Source: Caulobacteraceae bacterium (GTDB taxonomy: Bacteria > Pseudomonadota > Alphaproteobacteria > Caulobacterales > Caulobacteraceae). From it: a stretch of 64,000 nucleotides of DNA. Location: positions 124,001 to 188,000 of the forward strand of contig JAIBAU010000001.1 of NCBI GenBank assembly GCA_019695035.1. The letters are read 5' to 3'. Below the pieces are notes generated by a model, which ran no database searches, had not been told where the DNA came from, and worked only from the letters and a program-made list of their open reading frames with translations. A program made the translations under genes and the position numbers. Of the stretch, positions 27,543-34,954 are shown one piece after another. Every line of letters starts with the position of its first letter. Position 1 is the first letter of the stretch.

Positions 27543-27605
27543 GAAGACAGACGCGGGCCCCGGCCGAAAGCCGGCCACCCCCGCATTCGTCGACGGTAGG
27601 GCTTA

Positions 27606-27625
27606 GTATTGAGTCACTACAATAC
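27606..27625. promoter_or_regulatory. Dyad GTATTG-N8-CAATAC upstream of the TonB receptor gene
   Basis: Six-base arms GTATTG (27606-27611) and CAATAC (27620-27625) flank AGTCACTA. Bases 27611-27615 read GAGTC, a GANTC site that the Caulobacter-type CcrM methylase would modify. It lies 77 bases upstream of the TTG start. It is a candidate operator for the receptor gene. Confidence 0.4.
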
Positions 27626-27877
27626 AATGCAGCTCAACCAATTCATAAAATACAGGTGGGTATCACGAACGTCACATATTTCGGCATTACATAGGCGACG
27701 CAAAGAATAGGCAGATGTGAACACAATCGAACAGACGTTTGCATGTGTGTTTATTGTTCCCGGTCGAGCGGCTGCCGGGCGCGCCCGAACTCCCGATTCC
27801 GAGCGGCGTTCAAAATCGGCCGAGTGGTCCCCGCGCGCCTGGCGCCTTAGGCTGAACCCAGGACGGGGGACTCGGAC

Positions 27878-30376
27878 ATGGCGAAGGCCTGGGCTTTCTG
27901 GCTGGTGGTTCTGGGTGCGCTCGCGCTGGCCGTCCTGACCGTTTCCCCGCCGCGGCCGCGCGCCGCCGCAACGCCGGTCGGCGATTTTTCCGCGGAGCGG
28001 GCGATGACGGTGGTGCACGACATCGCGCGTGCTCCGCATCCGATCGGCAGCGCCGAGCATGATCGCGTCCGCGACGCCCTGACCGCCCGGCTGGAAGCCT
28101 TGGGCTTCGACGCCATGCAAATCCCGGGGTCGGCGGTGCGGAAGACGGATGATGGCTACGTGGGCGCCGACGTCACCAACATCCTGGGAGTCCTGAAGGG
28201 AAGGGACAGAGCGAAGCCCGGTGTCCTGCTGATGGCGCACTACGACAGCGTGCCCGGATCGCCGGCGGCAGCGGACGACAGCGCCGGCGTCGCGTCGGTG
28301 CTGGAGGCCGCGCGGGCGCTGAAGGCGAGAGGGCCCCAGGCGCGGGACCTCGTGGTCCTGCTCACCGACGGGGAGGAGACGGGCCTGTTTGGCGCCCAGG
28401 CGGCGTTCGCGGATCCGGCCCGGGGCGCGTACGACCTGCGCCGGATCGGAGCGGTCATCAACCTCGAGACCCGCGGCAGCTCCGGTCCCGCCTTCATGTT
28501 CGAGACGGGCCGCGACAATGCGGGCGTCATCGGCGCCTACGCCCGCGCCGTGGACCGTCCCGCCGCCAATTCCCTGACCGGCTGGGTCTACGACCGCATG
28601 CCCAACGGCTCCGACTTCACCGTGCCCAAGACGCTGGGCCTCCCCGGGGTCAACATCGCCTTCATCGGTCGCCCCTTCGACTACCATTCGCCCAGCGCCA
28701 CGCCCGCCAACCTCGACCGCCGCAGCCTGCAGCACATGGGCGATCAAACACTGGAGATGGCCCAGGCCTTCCTGACCCACGGGCCCGGCGCGCGCGGGCC
28801 CGACCTCGTCTACGCCGACGTCTTCGGCCGCTGGCTGCTCGCCTATCCGGCATGGGGCGGGTGGTTGCTGCTGATGGTCTGCGGCGGCCTGATCGGCTTC
28901 GCGGCGCAGCGTGAGGGCCTGCCCGAGCAGCGCCTCGACGCCCTGCGCGGGGTCGGCCTGCTGATGCTGCTGCTGGTCTGGCCGGCGCTCGTGCTGCACC
29001 TGGCCTGGCGGCTCGCGCCGACGGGGCCGGACTTCTACCAGAGCGCTACCGGAGCGCGGTTCGATGTTTATTTCGCCGGCATGGCGCTGCTCGCCGCCGG
29101 CATGGCCTTGGGCACGGTCAGCCTCGCCGCGCGGGGCAAGGCCCGCTGGATCGCCGCCGGCGCCGCCCTGGTCGCCGGCCTGCTGTGTTCGGCGCGCGGC
29201 GGCTTCGACGTCGAGGGCGCGGTTCTGGGCGTGGCCGCGTCCGTCCTCTTCGCCGCCGTCCTCGGCCGCCCGCTCGATCCCAGGGGCGCGACCCAGGGCC
29301 TGTTGATCGGCGGCCTGCTGCTTGGCCTGTTGTTGCAAGCGCTGGCCCCCGGCATCGCCTTCCTGATCGTCTGGCCGCTGCTCGGCGCCGCCGTCACGGC
29401 CGCCATCCTCGCCGCCATGGCGCCCAGCCTGGTCCGCGACCTGATCGCCGCCGCCATGGCTGCGGTCTTTCTCGGCTGGGTGCTGCGCATGGCCGCACCG
29501 CTGTTCGACGGGCTTGGCCTCAGCAATCCGGAGCTGCTCGGCCTGTTCACCCTGATCGGGGCGATGCTGGTCACGCCGTTCCTGTTGGGCTGGGTCGCCT
29601 GGGGCAAGGGCGGCCACTGGACCGCCTTCGCCTGCAGTATCGGCGGCGTCGCCCTGATCGCCTTCGTCGCGCTCAGCCCGCCCTGGACCGCCCGCACGCC
29701 CCGCCCCAGCCACGTCCTCTACGTCGCCGACCAGACGACCGGGAAGGCGAGGGTGGTGAGCGTGGGGGGTGAGCTCGACCCTTGGGGTCGCGGGGTGCTC
29801 GCGTCACATGGACCGGTTCAGGAAGGATCACTGCCTTTGCTGTTCGCTGATCATGTTTGGTGGGCGCCAGCGGGACCCAGTGTTCCTATCGAGGCGAGAG
29901 ACGTTTCATGGAGCTATCCGGTGGCTGCCTCGGCGCGTCCGCGCCCGACCGGAACGGACCTGCCTGGCGATCCGAGCTTGGTCTGGTCGCCATCGCTGGC
30001 GCGCAATGCCCCGCTGACGATCGCTATGCCCTATTGGGCGGGCGCCCGGGACCTCAAGGTCACGCTGACGTTCTCCAGCGATGTCACCGCAACCGACGAG
30101 GCTATGGGCTTCTCGACCACGCCAATCGGGTTCAGCGATCCCGTGCAGGCCGGCAGGCCGTATCGAGTCCGTTGGTACGCGCCTGCTTCCGGGCCTGGGT
30201 TTTACTTCAGCTTCCGATCCAGGGTCCCCCACGGCTCCGTCCGAGTCCAGTGGGCTGCGCTTCGCGACGGTTGGCCCGCCGGCGCCCGACCGCTGCCGTC
30301 CCGGCCCGCGAACGTGATGGCCATGAATTCCTCAGACGCCACCGTCATCACCGGCGAGCAGACCCTGCGCTGGTGA
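27878..30376 (+). CDS. M28-family zinc peptidase with multiple membrane segments
   Basis: 832 residues. An N-terminal anchor (residues 5-23) leads to an M28 aminopeptidase domain with metal ligands His121 (AHYDSVPG), Asp133 (ADDSAG), Glu166/167 (DGEETGLFG) and a late His in FDYHSPSATP. Residues 315-610 hold about nine hydrophobic segments, and a soluble C-terminal domain of about 200 residues follows. This resembles the ER metallopeptidase 1 / YfbL-type membrane peptidases. The catalytic domain should face the periplasm. Codon use becomes less GC-rich after about 29750, in the C-terminal domain. The substrate is unknown. It is divergent from the TonB receptor. Confidence 0.88.
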   Translation: MAKAWAFWLVVLGALALAVLTVSPPRPRAAATPVGDFSAERAMTVVHDIARAPHPIGSAEHDRVRDALTARLEALGFDAMQIPGSAVRKTDDGYVGADVTNILGVLKGRDRAKPGVLLMAHYDSVPGSPAAADDSAGVASVLEAARALKARGPQARDLVVLLTDGEETGLFGAQAAFADPARGAYDLRRIGAVINLETRGSSGPAFMFETGRDNAGVIGAYARAVDRPAANSLTGWVYDRMPNGSDFTVPKTLGLPGVNIAFIGRPFDYHSPSATPANLDRRSLQHMGDQTLEMAQAFLTHGPGARGPDLVYADVFGRWLLAYPAWGGWLLLMVCGGLIGFAAQREGLPEQRLDALRGVGLLMLLLVWPALVLHLAWRLAPTGPDFYQSATGARFDVYFAGMALLAAGMALGTVSLAARGKARWIAAGAALVAGLLCSARGGFDVEGAVLGVAASVLFAAVLGRPLDPRGATQGLLIGGLLLGLLLQALAPGIAFLIVWPLLGAAVTAAILAAMAPSLVRDLIAAAMAAVFLGWVLRMAAPLFDGLGLSNPELLGLFTLIGAMLVTPFLLGWVAWGKGGHWTAFACSIGGVALIAFVALSPPWTARTPRPSHVLYVADQTTGKARVVSVGGELDPWGRGVLASHGPVQEGSLPLLFADHVWWAPAGPSVPIEARDVSWSYPVAASARPRPTGTDLPGDPSLVWSPSLARNAPLTIAMPYWAGARDLKVTLTFSSDVTATDEAMGFSTTPIGFSDPVQAGRPYRVRWYAPASGPGFYFSFRSRVPHGSVRVQWAALRDGWPAGARPLPSRPANVMAMNSSDATVITGEQTLRW

Positions 30377-30400
30377 GGCGAGCGCGGTAAAGCTGTCATT

Positions 30401-31027
30401 GTGACCGACTCACCGAACGATCCCGCCATCGACCTGCGTTTCGTCGTCGACGACTGGTCAACCATGGCCTGGCCACCATTCCTGAGGTCGTTCGGCTTCA
30501 GCCATCGCTTTGAGGTGATCCAGGACACGTTCGTCGAGGGCGCCGCGGACATGCACGTCGATCGGCCGTTGTGGCTTCGCCTCGCCGACTACGTGGCTCT
30601 GGAAGGAAAGCACCACCGGGTCGTTGTCGTAGCCGACCTGTCGAAGGCCGGGCTCCTTCAACAGCGGGTTCCCGCATTCCTGCAAAAGCTCTTTCCGGGG
30701 GCCGCCGATCGGGCCTTGGCTCGAATCGAGCGCCATGGCGTTCCGCTTGACGCTTTCCTGGTGAAGGACACGCCGCGCGGGGATGGAGATTGGGACGCTC
30801 CCGACGCCGTCTTCGTACTCGACGGCCGCACGGTGCGTCTGGCCATGACGACCGAGCGCTATTATGCGGTCGGCGGCGAGAGCGCCGTCCACCACGACAG
30901 CGCCACCTACGCCTTCCACGCCCGGCGCGACATGTCGGGGGCCTGTATCGCCTTCCTGCAGCTCTCGCCGGAGGCGGCCCGCTGGAATTTCGAGATGCTG
31001 GTCAGCCTGGCCGATCCGCCGGGTTAG
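30401..31027 (+). CDS. Hypothetical protein
   Basis: 208 residues from a GTG at 30401, 24 bases after the peptidase stop. It starts MTDSPNDPAIDLRFVVDDWSTMAW. No signal peptide or membrane segment is seen. It has alternating strands and helices (HRVVVVADLSKAG, DAVFVLDGRTVRLAMTTERYYAVGG) and two cysteine-poor domains. It is likely cotranscribed with the M28 peptidase. I do not recognise a family. GTG as start is the only option near the open frame's beginning. Confidence 0.6.
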   Translation: MTDSPNDPAIDLRFVVDDWSTMAWPPFLRSFGFSHRFEVIQDTFVEGAADMHVDRPLWLRLADYVALEGKHHRVVVVADLSKAGLLQQRVPAFLQKLFPGAADRALARIERHGVPLDAFLVKDTPRGDGDWDAPDAVFVLDGRTVRLAMTTERYYAVGGESAVHHDSATYAFHARRDMSGACIAFLQLSPEAARWNFEMLVSLADPPG

Positions 31028-31049
31028 GCTCCGGCGAGGGCGCCCCCGA

Positions 31050-31406
31050 TCAGCGGTTGCACACGCCGTCCCGGATAATCGAGCCCATCGAACCCGGTGC
31101 GGAGGCCGACCAATCCCCCGCCGGGACGGGCTCGCCGTTGGCGTTGAACTCTCCGATCACCTGCACCGCGGCGCTGCTGCAGTCGACCCTTACCCAGATG
31201 TCGGACGGCCGTCCGGCGTTGGCCGGATTGTCGAACCGCATGCGGATGGTGCGCCAGGATCCCTGAATGTGGATTGTACCCACGTCGTACGAGCCGTTCT
31301 GGCCCTGCTGGTTCACCGGTAAGGTGACCCAGCTCTCGTACGGGCCCGCCAAGGCCGGCGTGGCCGCGACAATCGCGATGCAACTCAGAATGCCCAGGAC
31401 CCGCAT
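31050..31406 (-). CDS. Secreted hypothetical protein
   Basis: 118 residues. MRVLGILSCIAIVAATPALA is a normal signal peptide, so the mature protein of about 98 residues is periplasmic or secreted. It contains YDVGTIHIQGSWRTIRMRFDN, IWVRVDCSSAAV and ends GVCNR. Two cysteines far apart could form one disulfide. The strand-rich pattern suggests a small beta-sandwich. Converges with the preceding gene and is divergent from aspS. No family recognised. Confidence 0.65.
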   Translation of the reverse strand: MRVLGILSCIAIVAATPALAGPYESWVTLPVNQQGQNGSYDVGTIHIQGSWRTIRMRFDNPANAGRPSDIWVRVDCSSAAVQVIGEFNANGEPVPAGDWSASAPGSMGSIIRDGVCNR

Positions 31407-31557
31407 GTTCGGCCTCCCCTCCGATTGCTGCAGCCAAGCTACACCATTCCAGGTCCGTTCGTCGCCTTGACTTTCCGGCCTTCACATGCGCCCTTCCGCG
31501 CTCCAATTTTCCTCCCTTTTCGCGCCTGCGAAGACGGCCCAACGAAGACCTGCGACC

Positions 31558-33342
31558 ATGCACGCCTATCGCTCCCACACCTGCGGCGCCCTGCGCACCT
31601 CCGACGCCGGCTCGGCCGTGCGCCTCTCGGGCTGGATCCACCGCAAGCGCGATCATGGCGGCCTGCTTTTCGTCGATCTGCGCGACCACTACGGCCTGAC
31701 CCAGCTGGTGCTGCACCCGGGAACGCCGGGCTTCGAACTGGTGGAGCGCCTGCGCGCCGAGACCGTCATCCGCATCGACGGCGAGGTGGTCGCCCGAGAG
31801 GCCGGCACCGTGAACGCCAACCTGCCGACGGGCGAGATCGAGGTGCGCGTCAAGGACGTCGAGGTGCTGGGCGCGGCGGAGGAACTGCCGGTGCCGGTGT
31901 TCGGCGAGCCGGACTATCCGGAAGAGCTCCGCCTCAAATACCGTTTCCTGGACCTGCGTCGCGAGACGCTGCACCGGAACATCATGCTGCGCTCGAACGT
32001 GATCGCCTCGATCCGCAGGCGCATGAACGAGCAGGGCTTCTTCGAATTCCAGACGCCGATCCTGACGGCGTCGTCGCCGGAAGGGGCGCGCGACTTCCTG
32101 GTACCTTCGCGCCTGCATCCGTCCAAGTTCTACGCGCTGCCGCAGGCGCCGCAGCAGTTCAAGCAGCTGCTGATGGTCTCGGGCTTCGACCGCTACTTCC
32201 AGATCGCGCCCTGCTTCCGTGACGAGGACGCCCGCGCCGACCGTTCGCCCGGCGAGTTCTACCAGCTCGACGTCGAGATGAGCTTCGTCACCCAAGAAGA
32301 TGTTTTCGCGGCCATTGAGCCTGTGATGCATGGCGTCTTTGAAGAGTTCGCCGACGGCCGCCCGGTGACGCCCTATCCCTTCCCGCGCATCGCCTATGCC
32401 GACGCCATGCAGCAGTTCGGCTCGGACAAGCCCGACCTGCGCAACCCGATCCGGATGTCGGACGTCAGCGATCACTTCCGCGGCGGCGGCTTCGGCCTGT
32501 TCGCCCGCATCCTGGAAGGCGACGCCAAGAACCGCGTTTGGGCGATTCCGGCGCCCACCGGCGGCAGCCGCGCCTTCTGCGACCGCATGAACAGCTGGGC
32601 CCAGGGCGAGGGGCAGCCGGGACTCGGCTACGTCTTCTGGTCCGAGGACCAGGGGGGCTGGGGCGGGCCCATCGCCAAGAACCTGGGCGGCGACCAGACC
32701 CAGGCGCTGATGGATAGTCTCGGCCTGAAGACCGGCGACGCCGCCTTCTTCGCCGCGGGCGATCCCGCCAGCTTCGCCAAGTTCGCCGGCGCCGCGCGCA
32801 ACAAGGTGGGGGAGGATCTCAAGCTGACCAAGCAGGGCTCGTTCGAGTTCTGCTGGGTGGTCGACTACCCGATGTTTGAGTGGAACGACGAGGAGAAGCG
32901 CGTCGACTTCTCTCACAACCCGTTCTCGATGCCGCAGGGCGAGTTGGAGGCCTTGAACAGCAAGGATCCTCTCGAGATCCTCGCCTACCAGTACGACATC
33001 GTCTGCAACGGCATCGAGTTGTGTTCCGGAGCTATCCGGAACCACCGCCCGGAGATCATGATCAAGGCCTTCGGCATCGCCGGTTATGGCCCCGAGGTGG
33101 TCGAGGAGAAATTCGGCGGCATGCTGAACGCCTTCCGCTATGGCGCGCCGCCCCACGGCGGTCTGGCTCCCGGCATCGACCGCATCGTCATGCTGCTGGC
33201 CGGCGCCGAGAACATCCGCGAGGTCATCGCCTTCCCGCTGAACCAGCAGGGCATGGACCTGATGATGAACGCGCCCTCCGACGTCACCGAAAAGCAGCTC
33301 AAGGAGCTGCACATCCGGCTGGCGCCACCGATCAAGGTCTAG
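31558..33342 (+). CDS. aspS: Aspartyl-tRNA synthetase
   Basis: 594 residues from the ATG at 31558 ([13 protein letters not shown]). The OB-fold anticodon domain has [26 protein letters not shown]. Class II motif 2 is in [25 protein letters not shown], the bacterial GAD insertion spans about residues 290-420, and motif 3 is [13 protein letters not shown]. It charges tRNA-Asp, and in genomes with GatCAB also tRNA-Asn. Many alphaproteobacterial AspRS are non-discriminating; this cannot be decided here. An in-frame ATG at 31486 adds 24 residues not typical of the family. Confidence 0.97.
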   Translation: MHAYRSHTCGALRTSDAGSAVRLSGWIHRKRDHGGLLFVDLRDHYGLTQLVLHPGTPGFELVERLRAETVIRIDGEVVAREAGTVNANLPTGEIEVRVKDVEVLGAAEELPVPVFGEPDYPEELRLKYRFLDLRRETLHRNIMLRSNVIASIRRRMNEQGFFEFQTPILTASSPEGARDFLVPSRLHPSKFYALPQAPQQFKQLLMVSGFDRYFQIAPCFRDEDARADRSPGEFYQLDVEMSFVTQEDVFAAIEPVMHGVFEEFADGRPVTPYPFPRIAYADAMQQFGSDKPDLRNPIRMSDVSDHFRGGGFGLFARILEGDAKNRVWAIPAPTGGSRAFCDRMNSWAQGEGQPGLGYVFWSEDQGGWGGPIAKNLGGDQTQALMDSLGLKTGDAAFFAAGDPASFAKFAGAARNKVGEDLKLTKQGSFEFCWVVDYPMFEWNDEEKRVDFSHNPFSMPQGELEALNSKDPLEILAYQYDIVCNGIELCSGAIRNHRPEIMIKAFGIAGYGPEVVEEKFGGMLNAFRYGAPPHGGLAPGIDRIVMLLAGAENIREVIAFPLNQQGMDLMMNAPSDVTEKQLKELHIRLAPPIKV

Positions 33343-33369
33343 GGCGCGCGCTTCATGGGCGAACGATTG

Positions 33370-33399
33370 AGAGGCCGCGGAGCGATCCGCGGCCTCTTT
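33370..33399 (+). terminator. Rho-independent terminator after aspS
   Basis: Stem GAGGCCGCGGA, loop GCGA, complement TCCGCGGCCTC, then TTT. It lies 28 bases after the aspS stop and before the convergent pentapeptide gene. Confidence 0.85.
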
Positions 33400-33422
33400 C
33401 CTCGTTTGGCCCGGCCGGAGAC

Positions 33423-34319
33423 CTAGGGAACCTGATGAGTGTCCGACGCCACGATGTACTTGGGCGTGGGCGGGCTAGGCGGCGCAGGCGGCATCGGCGG
33501 CATGGGCCGCCGGACCACGAACGCGGTCGCCGGGCAGACCCGGGGCTTGAGGCCCGAGGGCAGGCGGGTCGTCCCGTCGGAGCAGGCTGCATTGACCTGC
33601 GCCTGGGTGAGATGCCGGGCCGTCGAAAGATCGGCGCTGCGGAGGTCGGCGCGGTGCAGCGAGGCCCCGGCGAAGTCGGCGCCGCGGAAGGTGGCCCCCT
33701 TCAGGGTCGCCTGCCCGAGACCGGCCTCACGAAACGAGGCGTTGTCGAAGTTGCCGCCCGCCAGGGTCGCCATCTGCAGCTGGGCGTCGTTGAAGTTCGC
33801 GCGCTGGGCCGACACGCGCGAAAGGTTCGCGTGCTGCAACTCCGCCTCGGCGAAATTGGCGCGGGTGAGGATCGCCCCGCCGAACTGCGCCGTCTGCATG
33901 GCGACGCCGGAGAGATTGGCGGAGGTCAGATTGGCCCGCATGAAGACCGAGCCGGGGGCCTCGGCGCCGTCGAGCCGCGCCGCGACAAAAATCGCGCCCG
34001 AGAAGTTCGAACCCACCATCTCGGCCTGACGCAGGTCGGCGCGAGTGAAGTCGCTCCCCGAGAAGTTGGAGCCGATCAGCTCCGCGCCGCGTAGATCCGC
34101 CCCAATCAGGGTCGCGCCCTGGAAGTTGGCGGAAGCGAACGACGCCCCGATCAACTTGCGGCCCGACAGTTCGCACCCCTGGCAGTGGCCGCCGAAGGTG
34201 ACGGTGCGGGCGACGTCCTGATCGCCCATTCCGGCCTGGGCCGCGCCGGCAGCCAGGCCCAGTGAAAGGGCCGCGCCAGCCGCGAAGGCGAATTTCGCGA
34301 GAGGGGAGGATCGCTTCAT
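33423..34319 (-). CDS. Exported pentapeptide-repeat protein (first of two)
   Basis: 298 residues from the ATG at 34319 (MKRSSPLAKFAF...). An ATG nine residues upstream would spoil the signal. A signal peptide ends near AAQA-GMG. The mature part starts with HCQGCELSGRKL and continues as about 25 A(D/N)Lxx-type pentapeptides, forming a right-handed quadrilateral beta-helix. It is closed by a cap with LTQAQVNAACSDGTTRLPSGL and a Cys. A Pro-rich tail of about 35 residues follows. Pentapeptide solenoids are protein-binding scaffolds; a DNA-gyrase mimic is unlikely because this one is exported. The neighbouring gene is a relative with the same ends. Confidence 0.85.
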   Translation of the reverse strand: MKRSSPLAKFAFAAGAALSLGLAAGAAQAGMGDQDVARTVTFGGHCQGCELSGRKLIGASFASANFQGATLIGADLRGAELIGSNFSGSDFTRADLRQAEMVGSNFSGAIFVAARLDGAEAPGSVFMRANLTSANLSGVAMQTAQFGGAILTRANFAEAELQHANLSRVSAQRANFNDAQLQMATLAGGNFDNASFREAGLGQATLKGATFRGADFAGASLHRADLRSADLSTARHLTQAQVNAACSDGTTRLPSGLKPRVCPATAFVVRRPMPPMPPAPPSPPTPKYIVASDTHQVP

Positions 34320-34356
34320 GGACCGAGAGATGAGGCCTCGCGCCAACGGAAGCCAC

Positions 34357-34384
34357 TTAAATCGCGGTAATGCCGATTAAATCG
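34357..34384. repeat. Direct repeat TTAAATCG, 20-base spacing, between pentapeptide genes
   Basis: TTAAATCG occurs at 34357-34364 and 34377-34384, two helical turns apart and 38-65 bases upstream of the first pentapeptide gene start. It may be a regulator site or part of the promoter. Confidence 0.35.
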
Positions 34385-34394
34385 AGGTGAGACG

Positions 34395-34886
34395 CTAGCG
34401 GCAGCGGGGGATGCGGAGCCCGGCGGGCAGCCGGGTGGCCTCGTCGCCGCACGCCTGGTCGAGCCGGGCCTGCGTCAGGCCTCGCGCCCGATCCATCTCG
34501 GCGCCGGAGAAATTCGCGCCGGTCAGGGTGGCGCCCGAGAAGTTGGCCCCCTGCAGATAGGTTCCGACGAAAGTCGCGTTGGTCAGGTTCGCTCCTGCGA
34601 AGCTGGCCGACGAGAACAGCGCGCCGTAGGCGTTCACGTCGCGCATGTCTGTCGCGGAAAAGTTCGAGCCGTTGAAGATGCCCAGGCTCAGGTCGGCCTG
34701 TCGCAGGCGCGCATGAGAAAAGTTCCGGGACTTCAACGTCTTGCCCTGCAGGTCCGCCTGGAAAAGGTTGCAGCCCGCGCAATTGGCGCCGCGCTGGGCG
34801 GACGCGATCTGCGAAGCGTTCTGGGCCAAAGCCGGGAAGGCCAGGGCCACAGCGAAAACCGCCGCCATCGACAGGATTTGCTTCAT
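34395..34886 (-). CDS. Exported pentapeptide-repeat protein (second of two)
   Basis: 163 residues from the ATG at 34886 (MKQILSMAAVFAVALAFPALA-QNA). After the signal peptide it has ANCAGCNLFQADLQGK and then about 15 pentapeptide repeats (for example ANFSGATLTGANFSGA). It ends in a cap LTQARLDQACGDEATRLPAGL and a final Cys. The Cys-x-x-Cys start and the cap match the neighbour, so both belong to one periplasmic subfamily. The gap to the next gene is 75 bases, so separate promoters are possible. Function unknown. Confidence 0.85.
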   Translation of the reverse strand: MKQILSMAAVFAVALAFPALAQNASQIASAQRGANCAGCNLFQADLQGKTLKSRNFSHARLRQADLSLGIFNGSNFSATDMRDVNAYGALFSSASFAGANLTNATFVGTYLQGANFSGATLTGANFSGAEMDRARGLTQARLDQACGDEATRLPAGLRIPRCR

Positions 34887-34954
34887 TGTCCGCCTCGCAC
34901 GCAATCGGTGGCGAGGCCCTGCAGGAAATGGGCCAGTGAACCGACGTCGAGGGA

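Larger units (their letters stand above)
27530..27877. other. Intergenic promoter region between divergent TonB receptor and M28 peptidase
   Basis: 348 bases without a gene. The part from 27600 to 27760 is distinctly AT-richer than its surroundings, as expected for promoters. It contains the dyad at 27606-27625 and a hairpin-forming CCGGCCGAAAGCCGG near 27556-27571 in the receptor leader. No further gene or RNA was recognised. Confidence 0.6.

Noticed and set aside
27617-29713. 698-residue open frame opposite the M28 peptidase
   Set aside because: Glu/Gln/Gly-rich antisense shadow of the peptidase gene with no motif of its own.
31024-33312. 762-residue open frame opposite aspS
   Set aside because: It lies antisense to a certain essential gene and shows only shadow-type low-complexity sequence.
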